A DNA stretch of 12,367 nucleotides, taken from NCBI GenBank assembly GCA_944324205.1, contig CALUVK010000034.1, positions 1 to 12,367 of the forward strand, read 5' to 3'. Under the pieces are notes generated by a model. That model saw only the letters and a list, made by a program, of their open reading frames with translations. It was not told where the DNA came from and searched no databases. Positions 6,147 to 12,367 of the stretch are shown one piece after another (position 1 is the first letter of the stretch; the number at the start of each line of letters is the position of its first letter). The position numbers and the translations under genes were made by a program. This stretch comes from Candidatus Gastranaerophilales bacterium (GTDB lineage: Bacteria; Cyanobacteriota; Vampirovibrionia; Gastranaerophilales; Gastranaerophilaceae).

Positions 6147-6843
6147 TTTGCCCCTTCTTCCCGTGTAACAGTCTTAATCCGGCATTTGTAAGATTTGAAA
6201 TCGAAAGTTGAGCAAGACAAACGAGCTCGTTACCTTTATAAAACTCTGGATTTTTTTCTAAAAAGAATTTTACATCATAATCCCCCGCCCTTTTTTCAGG
6301 AATATCATTTTCTCCTGATTTCAACCTATCAGGTTCATTGGGAATAACAAGTCCATTTTTATAACAATTCCCAAATTTTGATACAGAAAGCCTATCAATA
6401 AAATCTTGAATTTCTTTTGGAGTATCGTATTTGTATGTCGGGTAGATTTCTTTTAAAAACATTGGGAAAAATTTGTATGTTCTCCAGCCTTTTGAAATAA
6501 GAAGCCATAAAACTTTTTTATCATGATATTTCATTTGAACAGTGTACGAAAACCTCCACCAAGCACGCATAAGTTCAATATCGCCTCTGAAGTTTTCATC
6601 AATGACCGTATCTCCTGAATATATGATTATTTTTCCTTCAAAATCAAATATCTCGATAGTCGTAAACCCTACGATATTAGAGCTTTCATTATAAAGAACT
6701 AAAGCGTAATCTTTTTGACTCATATCAGATAAAAACTTATCCCAATTTTCACCATAATAAACTTTTGTCATGAGTCCATACATATCTTTTTTATTTTGTA
6801 TAGTAAGCCCCGAAATTTCTATAACTTTGCTTTTTAAATTCAT
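6136..6843 (-). CDS. GNAT-like N-acyltransferase, putative
   Basis: 235 residues. The central part reads like a GNAT core: ALVLYNESSNIVGFTTIEIFDF (strands, 47-68), then IIIYSGDTVIDENFRGDIELMRAWW (72-96), where the fourth strand runs into the helix that normally holds the acyl-CoA pyrophosphate loop. The usual Q/RxxGxG/A is degenerate (FRGDIE), so either the donor is unusual or the fold call is loose. The C-terminal third (about 150-235, with PDRLKSGENDIPEKRAGDYDVKF) is not recognised. It overlaps the upstream two-domain GNAT gene through ATGA, with GGAG 11 bases before its ATG, and overlaps the GH3 gene downstream by 11 bases. An acyl-transfer role next to a carboxylate-activating enzyme is plausible. 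Function otherwise unknown. Confidence 0.6.
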   Translation of the reverse strand: MNLKSKVIEISGLTIQNKKDMYGLMTKVYYGENWDKFLSDMSQKDYALVLYNESSNIVGFTTIEIFDFEGKIIIYSGDTVIDENFRGDIELMRAWWRFSYTVQMKYHDKKVLWLLISKGWRTYKFFPMFLKEIYPTYKYDTPKEIQDFIDRLSVSKFGNCYKNGLVIPNEPDRLKSGENDIPEKRAGDYDVKFFLEKNPEFYKGNELVCLAQLSISNLTNAGLRLLHGKKGQNEE

Positions 6844-7919
6844 AAACTTGCAAGCTCCAAATATGGAATTCTATCATCAATTAAATCTTTTATTTCGCTA
6901 TCCGGCAGAAATTCTGTAATATACAATCTGCTTTTATATTTTATATTAAAATATTTTTTTAATGATTTATTCAGTCGGTCCTTTGAATGTAAAACCAATG
7001 AAAAATAATTATAATGTTTATTATAATTATAAATTCTATTTAACAAAGCTTGAAAAATCTTGTTATCATTATCTTTTATCGCAACAAAACTTAAGTAAAA
7101 TTGTTTAATTGGTTCATTTTCTTTTGGTAAAAATTCTCCTGTTAATTTTTTTATCCAAACCCAATTCCCATTATATTTTTTAATAACCACTTGCTTAAAA
7201 GGAGTTTGCTCCCATTTTGCCATAACTCCGACTATTTCCTCATCTTCTAAAGCGATATAAAAATCATTCAAACTGAAATTCGGTAAGTTCAAAAAATAGT
7301 CCTTTGTATAAACGGGAAAAAACTGTTTTTTTCGACCTTCTGAATTCAAAAAGTTTACAATTTTATCCAAAAAATCTATAGAACCCTTAATAATTTGGAT
7401 TCTTTTACCGCAAAACTTTGGGAAAATAGGAAATATAAAATAAGTATTTATTACACCTAAATCATAAAAATTGGGAACATGTAAACTTTTATTTTTCCAA
7501 ATAAGTGCAATTTTACCTTGCCTGTTATCTTCAATTATTGTTGCTATATGAAGTTTTGCCCTCTTATCGTTCATCAGAGTTTTCATAAACTCGAAACCTT
7601 TTGAAAGTGCTCGCATTTTCTTTGCTTTGGAAGAAATCCTTAAATCACTCAAATATCCTAAAGTTTCTTCTTCACCATTTATATAAACTTTTTTTAGACT
7701 TCTCGCTCCAAGAACTTCTACCTTGTTATTAATTTTACCCACAACTGGCTGTACAATATCAGCAGTAGTGTGCATTGCTTCAAGGTAGTTTGGCTCTTTA
7801 GAAAAAAGTATCTCGATATTTCCTTTAATATAAGTTGAATTAATCAACTCCAAAACGTCTCGATTATCAGTCTCTGACATTATACTAAATTCAATTTTAT
7901 TTTTCTTTTCCAATCGCAA
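6840..7919 (-). CDS. Two-domain GNAT-like acyltransferase, putative
   Basis: 359 residues. The first half follows the GNAT plan: KIEFSIMSETDNRDVLELINSTY (first strand and helix, 8-30), the strand VEVLGARSLKKVYI, then LGYLSDLRISSKAKKMRALSKGFEF (87-111), a motif-A-like acyl-CoA loop with R-x4-6-G character. The second half (about 195-359, e.g. FYIALEDEEIVGVMAKWEQ) looks like a second, degenerate GNAT domain. Substrate unknown. Start choice: TTG 7919 opens the frame, TTG 7913 is seven bases from a GGGGA, and ATG 7880 would delete the first beta strand; 7913 or 7919 is therefore favoured over the ATG. The gene overlaps the third cobalamin-type radical SAM gene by up to 23 bases and joins the next gene by ATGA. 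The non-ATG start inside a neighbour implies coupled, probably modest, expression. Confidence 0.62.
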   Translation of the reverse strand: MRLEKKNKIEFSIMSETDNRDVLELINSTYIKGNIEILFSKEPNYLEAMHTTADIVQPVVGKINNKVEVLGARSLKKVYINGEEETLGYLSDLRISSKAKKMRALSKGFEFMKTLMNDKRAKLHIATIIEDNRQGKIALIWKNKSLHVPNFYDLGVINTYFIFPIFPKFCGKRIQIIKGSIDFLDKIVNFLNSEGRKKQFFPVYTKDYFLNLPNFSLNDFYIALEDEEIVGVMAKWEQTPFKQVVIKKYNGNWVWIKKLTGEFLPKENEPIKQFYLSFVAIKDNDNKIFQALLNRIYNYNKHYNYFSLVLHSKDRLNKSLKKYFNIKYKSRLYITEFLPDSEIKDLIDDRIPYLELASL

Positions 7920-9213
7920 ATCCCCGGCGTTTTGTTGTATCTATATCGCTCATAATATTGTATTTAAAGAAATCCAGCATCATAGTCCAATGCGAAAGTA
8001 AGCATTTTCTTAACCCCCAAGCACGTTTTAGCATAGAGGGGAATGAATAAAAATTTTTCTTATATACATAACATAGCTCCGAAAGCTTTTCCGGAGTAAA
8101 GTTTTTGGGTTTAAAAACTACATCTGCAAAACTGCAATTTTCATTCAGCCACCATTTGTCATAAAGCATTCTATCTTTTAATGTTTCATACAAAGGTGTG
8201 CCAGGAAACGGCATTAAATGATTGAAAGCTGCAAGAATAAGGTTGTTTCTCATTGCGAAATCAAGGGTTGTTTTAAAAGTTTCTTCCGTATCTTCATCAT
8301 ACCCAAAAATAAAGGTTCCGTATACAAAAATATTATGATTAGTAAGTTTTTTTAGAATTCGTTCATATTTTTCAATGCCATTATTCCAAGTTTTGTTCAT
8401 TTGTTTAAGATTTTCTGGATTAAAACTTTCAAACCCTATTAAAACGCCAAGACAACCGCTCTTTTCCATCAAATCGATCAACTCATCATCTTCAAGGCAA
8501 GCTGTTGCAATTTGGCTTATCCATTTTATTTTATATGGAATTAACGCTCTAAAAAGTTCCTTTGCTCGCTCAATATTAGATCCGATATTATCGTCTATAA
8601 AAAATATGGTTTTATATTTTGCGTTTTTAACCTCAAAAATCACATCTTCTATTGGTCTGTAACTGCAATGAGATTTATGAAAAGCCGCGATTGAACAGAA
8701 TTGACAGTTGAATTTGCACCCACGAGAGTTTTCAATTAAAGTTACAGGCATGTAATTTTTACCTTCAAAAATATCTCGTCTCGGAAAAATCCCTTTCAAA
8801 TCGACATTACTATCTCCTTGATAGATTTTTTTCAATTTCCCCTTTTTCATGTCTTCAATAATTTCAGCCCAGACATTTTCAGCCTGGCCGATAAGAATGC
8901 TATCTGCATATTCCGTTGCCTCATCACTTACAAGAGTCGGATGAAATCCTGCAAGAAGTACTTTTTTATTGCGTTTTTGGAATTCTTTTGCAATATTATA
9001 AGCTCTCTGTGCAGAATATGTTTCAACACTGATTGCTACATAATCGGTTTCAGTATCATAGTCGATTTCTTCTACCCTGTCATCAAAGAATTTCACTTCC
9101 ACGTCATCTGGAGTTAATGCTGCTGCCTGAGCAACCCCAATAGGCTCCATCTGCCAAGTTTTTATATATTTTTTGCAATCATTCATTGCCGCCATTATAA
9201 AAGTTATTATCAT
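7897..9213 (-). CDS. Cobalamin-binding-type (class B) radical SAM enzyme, third copy
   Basis: 438 residues from ATG 9213. The N-terminal Rossmann-like B12-binding region runs to about residue 125, with VKFFDDRVE, VAISVETYSAQRAYNIA and the signature LLAGFHPTLVSDEATEYADSI; the DxHxxG of His-ligated B12 proteins is absent, as is common in this class. The radical SAM core follows with CKFNCQFC (C166, C170, C173) and FFIDDN (205-210). The C-terminal 150 residues form the usual HpnP/HpnJ-like tail, with FPGTPLYETL. Family members methylate or rearrange unactivated carbons, using SAM and often cobalamin. Start: the frame opens at TTG 9219 directly after the previous TAA, but ATG 9213 aligns with the paralogue starts (MIITFI against MKFTFI) and is preferred. 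No strong Shine-Dalgarno, so translation is probably coupled. Substrate unknown. Confidence 0.88.
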   Translation of the reverse strand: MIITFIMAAMNDCKKYIKTWQMEPIGVAQAAALTPDDVEVKFFDDRVEEIDYDTETDYVAISVETYSAQRAYNIAKEFQKRNKKVLLAGFHPTLVSDEATEYADSILIGQAENVWAEIIEDMKKGKLKKIYQGDSNVDLKGIFPRRDIFEGKNYMPVTLIENSRGCKFNCQFCSIAAFHKSHCSYRPIEDVIFEVKNAKYKTIFFIDDNIGSNIERAKELFRALIPYKIKWISQIATACLEDDELIDLMEKSGCLGVLIGFESFNPENLKQMNKTWNNGIEKYERILKKLTNHNIFVYGTFIFGYDEDTEETFKTTLDFAMRNNLILAAFNHLMPFPGTPLYETLKDRMLYDKWWLNENCSFADVVFKPKNFTPEKLSELCYVYKKNFYSFPSMLKRAWGLRKCLLSHWTMMLDFFKYNIMSDIDTTKRRGFAIGKEK

Positions 9214-9219
9214 TTCCAA

Positions 9220-10506
9220 TTACCCAAATGCATTTATATTGTACTTCATAAATAAATTAAACCATAATATAAAAAATCTCATTCCAATTCTATATTTAGA
9301 TTTAATAAATCTTTTAAAAATATTTTTAAGAGCTAAATATTCCACAAAATATCTTTGTGCAACCCCCGTAAATTCATTTTTCACATCATATTTAATCAGC
9401 CTCATTGAAAAAAATATTTCATCACTAATCCACCAATCATTTTTTACCAGTTTATTTTGTGTTTTTAATTGATTATATGACGGAGTATTTGGAATTGGGA
9501 AAAAAGTTGTAAAAATTGACATAAATAATTGTTTATTATTTAAGTATTCAAAGGTCAACTTAGCATTTTCAAGAGTATCACCTTCATATCCCAAAATAGT
9601 ACCGATAGAAACAGAAATATTGTATTTTACACAATTATCAAAAGCTTTTTCATACTCTTCGATAATATTATGCCTTTTATTCATATTTTTTAGAACATCC
9701 TCTGATATAGATTCCATTCCTATAAATACATTGAAACAGCCACTTTTAGCCATTAACTCGACAAATTCTTCCTCCAATAAGGCTTTCAATGTGATTTGAG
9801 CAAACCATTTCTTTTTTAAAGGAATCATGTGTCTATATAATTCTTTTCTATATTCGATGTTTGTACAAGCGTTTTCATCAATTAATCCAATATACTTAAC
9901 ACCAATATTTTTAATATCTTCAATAATCTCATCTACTGGTCTTAAACTTACGTTCTGTTCATAAACTTTTGCAATAGTACAAAAATTGCAATTATACCTG
10001 CAGCCTCGTGAAACTTCGACATGTCTGTATGGAATATATCTTTTGCCTTTAAAGATTGAACGATCAAGTTGTACGTTGGCTAAATTACATTTCTTTTCTG
10101 CATGATAAAATTTTTGCAATTTCTCATCATAAAAATCTTGCAACATTTGAGGAAATGTTAATTCTGCTTCTCCGGTTATAACACAATCCGCATATTTAGA
10201 GGCTTCCTCAGGACAAAGTGTAGCGTGTAGTCCGCCGATAATAACAGTTTTCCCCAGTTTGCGAAATTTCTCCGCAATTTGATACCCACGATACGCTGTA
10301 AAAGTATTAATTGTAATAAAAACTAAATCAGTTTTAGTTTTAAACTTAATATTCTCAATTCGCTCATCAAAAAATTCACATTCAACATTTTCCGGAACCA
10401 AACTTTTTAACTTAGCAATTACAGGTGGCTCTACCGTAAACAATGACTTTAACCAAAATCGCCCCTTGATATATGACTGTTCTGGAAATATGAATGTAAA
10501 CTTCAT
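9220..10506 (-). CDS. Cobalamin-binding-type (class B) radical SAM enzyme, second copy
   Basis: 428 residues. B12-binding region: EFFDERIE (44-51), VFITINTFTAYRGYQIA, IIGGLHATLCPEEASKYADCVITGEAEL (89-115), which is the best match of the three to the class consensus GG-x-HATL-x-PEEA-x2-YAD and GExE. The radical SAM cluster motif is CRYNCNFC (C169, C173, C176), with YIGLIDEN (205-212) as the acidic loop after strand 2, then the common C-terminal tail with FFPIPNTPSYNQL. Best general comparison is the hopanoid-type HpnJ/HpnP group and other class B enzymes, but nothing in the window indicates hopanoids. ATG 10506 shares its A with the TAA of the previous gene, with GAGG eight bases upstream. It ends six bases before the next start. 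It shares layout and many motifs with its two neighbours, implying duplication and divergence. Confidence 0.9.
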   Translation of the reverse strand: MKFTFIFPEQSYIKGRFWLKSLFTVEPPVIAKLKSLVPENVECEFFDERIENIKFKTKTDLVFITINTFTAYRGYQIAEKFRKLGKTVIIGGLHATLCPEEASKYADCVITGEAELTFPQMLQDFYDEKLQKFYHAEKKCNLANVQLDRSIFKGKRYIPYRHVEVSRGCRYNCNFCTIAKVYEQNVSLRPVDEIIEDIKNIGVKYIGLIDENACTNIEYRKELYRHMIPLKKKWFAQITLKALLEEEFVELMAKSGCFNVFIGMESISEDVLKNMNKRHNIIEEYEKAFDNCVKYNISVSIGTILGYEGDTLENAKLTFEYLNNKQLFMSIFTTFFPIPNTPSYNQLKTQNKLVKNDWWISDEIFFSMRLIKYDVKNEFTGVAQRYFVEYLALKNIFKRFIKSKYRIGMRFFILWFNLFMKYNINAFG

Positions 10507-11858
10507 TAAATCTGCCTCGTAATATCAGAATAATCACACATGACTTCTTTAGTATATTTATGGTGATTTTTTGCATATATCTTGTAAGCAATATTTGCCC
10601 CTATTGCATAATGAAGAAATGACCTTGAACCAGCTAAGCGCTTTATAATATTTTTTGTCCTATAAGCTTCATTCCAAGCCCAATTATGCCCTTCTCTAAG
10701 TTCATCAACAGTCATTTTTAAGGGTTTTACAACAACGTGCTGGCAATCATACAAAGACCAATCCGTTTCTATAATTCTATTAGCAGCCTTCATTTTTTCA
10801 TAATAAGGAGTCCCCGGATATGCCGTATTAATCGTAAATCTTGGAACATCAATATTTGCCTTGTTAACAAATTCAATTGTTCTTTCAAAACATCCCTTGT
10901 CATCACAATCAAGCCCAAACACAAAGCAGCCCATTATCGCAACTCCGTTATCATGAAGAATATTTGCCGCATTATAAAATTTATTTACCGAATTAAACCC
11001 TTTTTTAATATCCAATAATGTTTCTTGTGATACTGTTTCAAATCCGATTAAACAACCTTTCATTCCGCTTTTAACTGCTAAATCCAATAACTCTCTATCT
11101 TGAGCAATTTTTATTGTCATCGGAGACGCCCATTGTTTCTTAAGAGGAATCATTGCTTTATAAAGTTCTTTTGCATAACCATCTTCAATAGGAGAAGGAT
11201 CAACAAAAACAAAGGTTTTTGAAGGGATTTGTTTAATTTCTTCAATAACATCTTCCACAGGTCTGTGATAATAGCCTTTTGAACAATAAGGTGTTACGCA
11301 AAATTCACAACGATTCAGGCATCCGTATGTTGCCTGAACACTGTTCACAGTTATAAACTTGAGTTTTTTATCCTTATAACAATCACGTTTCGGCATTGGA
11401 AAATCTGCATAACATAAATCTTCTCTAGCCTTGTAGATTTTTTGTAAATTTCCTGCTTTATAATCTCTAAGCATCTGTGGGAAAATTTCTATCCCAAGCC
11501 CAATTTGAATACTATCAACATATTGTAAACACTCATCAGGACTTAAGGTAGCATGAACACCACCCATAACAACAGTTTTGCCTCTTGATTTAAAATATTT
11601 TGCATACTCAAAAGCTCTGCTTGAACCTCCGGTAATTGACGTTATACAGATTAAATCCGCATCAACCTTGCTTAGATTAATCTGCTCTACTCCTTCATCA
11701 TAAACGTCACATTTAATATTCATATCTTCAGGAATAAGTGACATGAGAGCGGGTATTGTTAGCGGTGCATAACGAATCATCTGCTTAAAAGCACCGGTTT
11801 TATATCGATACATTGCTCCTCTTGGCATTATAAATGCAATCTTTTTCAGCTTATTCAT
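10506..11858 (-). CDS. Cobalamin-binding-type (class B) radical SAM enzyme, first gene of the operon
   Basis: 450 residues. N-terminal B12-binding-type region with CDVYDEGVEQI (50-60), LICITSITGGSSRAFEYA, VVMGGVHATLSPDECLQYVDSI (97-117). The radical SAM motif is CLNRCEFC (C180, C184, C187). Two positions differ from its sisters: the GEAE-type motif is GLGIE (120-124), and the acidic loop is VFVDPSPIED (217-226) instead of IDDN/IDEN. The C-terminal tail (FTINTAYPGTPYYEKM) is as in the family. The divergence hints at a different substrate or mode of cofactor handling from the other two, if it is still active. It heads the operon. A -10-like TATATT ends six bases before ATG 11858 and there is no Shine-Dalgarno, so it is probably translated from a leaderless or near-leaderless transcript. 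The extent of the cofactor use is inferred from family knowledge only. Confidence 0.88.
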   Translation of the reverse strand: MNKLKKIAFIMPRGAMYRYKTGAFKQMIRYAPLTIPALMSLIPEDMNIKCDVYDEGVEQINLSKVDADLICITSITGGSSRAFEYAKYFKSRGKTVVMGGVHATLSPDECLQYVDSIQIGLGIEIFPQMLRDYKAGNLQKIYKAREDLCYADFPMPKRDCYKDKKLKFITVNSVQATYGCLNRCEFCVTPYCSKGYYHRPVEDVIEEIKQIPSKTFVFVDPSPIEDGYAKELYKAMIPLKKQWASPMTIKIAQDRELLDLAVKSGMKGCLIGFETVSQETLLDIKKGFNSVNKFYNAANILHDNGVAIMGCFVFGLDCDDKGCFERTIEFVNKANIDVPRFTINTAYPGTPYYEKMKAANRIIETDWSLYDCQHVVVKPLKMTVDELREGHNWAWNEAYRTKNIIKRLAGSRSFLHYAIGANIAYKIYAKNHHKYTKEVMCDYSDITRQI

Positions 11859-11864
11859 AATTTT

Positions 11865-11870
11865 AATATA
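11865..11870 (-). promoter_or_regulatory. Operon promoter -10 box, probably leaderless start
   Basis: TATATT on the minus strand (with TATAG immediately before it) ends six bases before ATG 11858, giving an expected transcript start at the ATG. No good -35 is visible. This would drive the nine-gene operon down to 2155. No riboswitch could fit in the leader. Confidence 0.45.
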
Positions 11871-11979
11871 CTATAAAGTTTTGCATAAATACATATATTA
11901 AATAAAAATCTGTCAAAAATGTGGGTATTAAACTAAAAATCATGTAAAAATTTTAATGAATAAACCATACAAAATTTAA

Positions 11980-12010
11980 ATCTTTTAATTTGAAATACTT
12001 CAAAAAAGAT
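11980..12010. repeat. Bulged hairpin in the intergenic region
   Basis: ATCTTT (11980-11985) pairs with AAAGAT (12005-12010) and TTTGAA (11989-11994) with TTCAAA (11999-12004), around the loop ATAC with a TAA bulge on one side. It is followed by a T-rich tract. It is AT-only apart from two C-G pairs, so it may be chance; no plus-strand gene lies upstream for it to terminate. Confidence 0.3.
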
Positions 12011-12041
12011 ATTATTTATTTTTTTAACAAATACATTAGTA

Positions 12042-12061
12042 TACTTAAATATTATTAAGTA
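12042..12061. promoter_or_regulatory. Palindrome upstream of dprA, possible operator
   Basis: TACTTAA (12042-12048) and TTAAGTA (12055-12061) form a perfect 7-bp inverted repeat with a six-base spacer. It is centred about 47 bases before the dprA ATG, in the right place for a regulator site. It is AT-rich and could be chance. Confidence 0.3.
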
Positions 12062-12083
12062 AGTACTTTCTTTGTTTCTTCTA

Positions 12084-12092
12084 TGTTACAAT
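12084..12092 (+). promoter_or_regulatory. Extended -10 promoter of dprA, probably leaderless
   Basis: TGTTACAAT has the TGn extension before TACAAT (12087-12092). Six bases (TAAAAA) then separate it from ATG 12099, the same spacing as at 134 and 11858. No Shine-Dalgarno is present and no good -35 was seen. Confidence 0.5.
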
Positions 12093-12098
12093 TAAAAA

Positions 12099-12367
12099 AT
12101 GAAAGAAAAATTCTGGATAGCATTTTCTGCAATAGAGCAGCTTGATTCAAGCTTTATACAGAGGCTTTATAATTATTTCGGCGATATTGAGACAGCCTTT
12201 AATTCGACTCTGAATGAGCTGAAACAAATAGAAGGGCTGAGCGTAAGAAAAGCGGAAAATTTTATTGAAAAAAAACGCTCTATTAATCCTGATAAGGTTT
12301 TTGAAGAAGTCATAAAACGAGGAATAAAGTTTTTAACTTTTGATAATCCAAATTATCCCTATATGCT
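12099..12367 (+). CDS. dprA: DNA processing protein DprA/Smf, N-terminal part
   Basis: The plus strand from ATG 12099 reads MKEKFWIAFSAIEQLDSS, then LYNYFGDIETAF, LKQIEGLSVRKAENFIE and a final FLTFDNPNYPYML at the window edge. About 89 residues are visible. This matches the N-terminal helix-hairpin-helix-like region of DprA, ending at the conserved D-x3-YP-x2-L that precedes the Rossmann core, which lies outside the window. DprA binds incoming single-stranded DNA and loads RecA during natural transformation. Start choice: the first ATG after the promoter, with no Shine-Dalgarno but a -10 exactly six bases upstream. It is divergent from the biosynthetic operon and is a core housekeeping gene, so it marks the edge of the accessory region. 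Codons look less extreme in A/T use (CTG, GAG, GGC) than the operon genes. Confidence 0.93.
   Translation, partial: MKEKFWIAFSAIEQLDSSFIQRLYNYFGDIETAFNSTLNELKQIEGLSVRKAENFIEKKRSINPDKVFEEVIKRGIKFLTFDNPNYPYM

Larger units (their letters stand above)
11871..12083. other. AT-rich divergent intergenic region
   Basis: About 240 bases separate the operon from dprA. It is almost entirely A/T and has no reading frame worth calling. It holds two inverted repeats (listed separately) and the divergent promoters at each end. Confidence 0.6.

Noticed and set aside
4208..11018. Plus-strand frames of 63-102 residues inside the operon (4208, 5702, 8375, 8818, 9173, 10737)
   Set aside because: All are antisense to strongly supported genes, have no ribosome sites or family motifs, and are expected in AT-rich shadow frames.
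11859..11940. Cobalamin riboswitch upstream of the B12-type radical SAM operon
   Set aside because: The region is nearly pure A/T, without the GCCACTG-like B12 box or stable stems, and the promoter lies at the start codon.
1..12367. CRISPR arrays, insertion sequences or phage genes
   Set aside because: No regularly spaced repeats, transposase motifs or terminal inverted repeats were seen.

Overview
The window is AT-rich bacterial DNA. It looks like a gut relative of cyanobacteria, Candidatus Melainabacteria (order Gastranaerophilales). That placement rests on the style of the small Cys/His/Met-Pro membrane protein at 278-604, the very AT-rich coding, a tRNA gene with no encoded CCA, and weak or absent Shine-Dalgarno sites on several first genes. 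It is an inference from memory, at roughly 60% confidence; no phylogenetic marker is complete here.

Left part (1-1063): the start of a minus-strand C_GCAxxG_C_C-family protein runs off the left edge. A divergent plus-strand gene follows, encoding a one-pass membrane protein with Cys/His/Met-rich tails and ending in a strong intrinsic terminator. Next comes a gene-free stretch with a dispersed-type palindrome (TCCTGAA...TTCAGGA), an elongator tRNA-Met(CAT), and a promoter for a plus-strand Acetyltransf_6/FemAB-like acyltransferase (1064-2158).

Main part (2155-11858): nine minus-strand genes run nose to tail without a gap above 6 bases, most overlapping by 1-23 bases, so they almost certainly form one operon. 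In transcription order they encode three cobalamin-binding-type radical SAM enzymes, a two-domain GNAT-like protein, a second GNAT-like protein, a GH3-family acyl-adenylating enzyme, a membrane-anchored left-handed beta-helix acyltransferase, a TIM-barrel amidohydrolase, and a radical SAM enzyme with a Cys-rich C-terminus. I know of no named pathway with this combination. The parts suggest radical methylation or carbon-skeleton rearrangement of a small molecule or lipid, ATP-dependent activation of a carboxylate by GH3, transfer by acyltransferases, and trimming or decarboxylation by the amidohydrolase. No PKS, NRPS, glycosyltransferase, transporter or regulator is visible. The convergent acyltransferase at 1064-2158 meets the operon tail stop-to-stop and may belong to the same pathway.

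Right part (11859-12367): an AT-rich divergent intergenic region with two inverted repeats separates the operon from the 5' end of dprA (DNA processing/competence), which runs off the right edge.

One recurring signal is that three first-of-transcript genes (134 minus, 11858 minus, 12099 plus) have a TAnnnT -10 box ending exactly 6 bases before the ATG and no clear Shine-Dalgarno. This suggests leaderless transcripts. By contrast, the 278 gene has a GGAG site and a leader.
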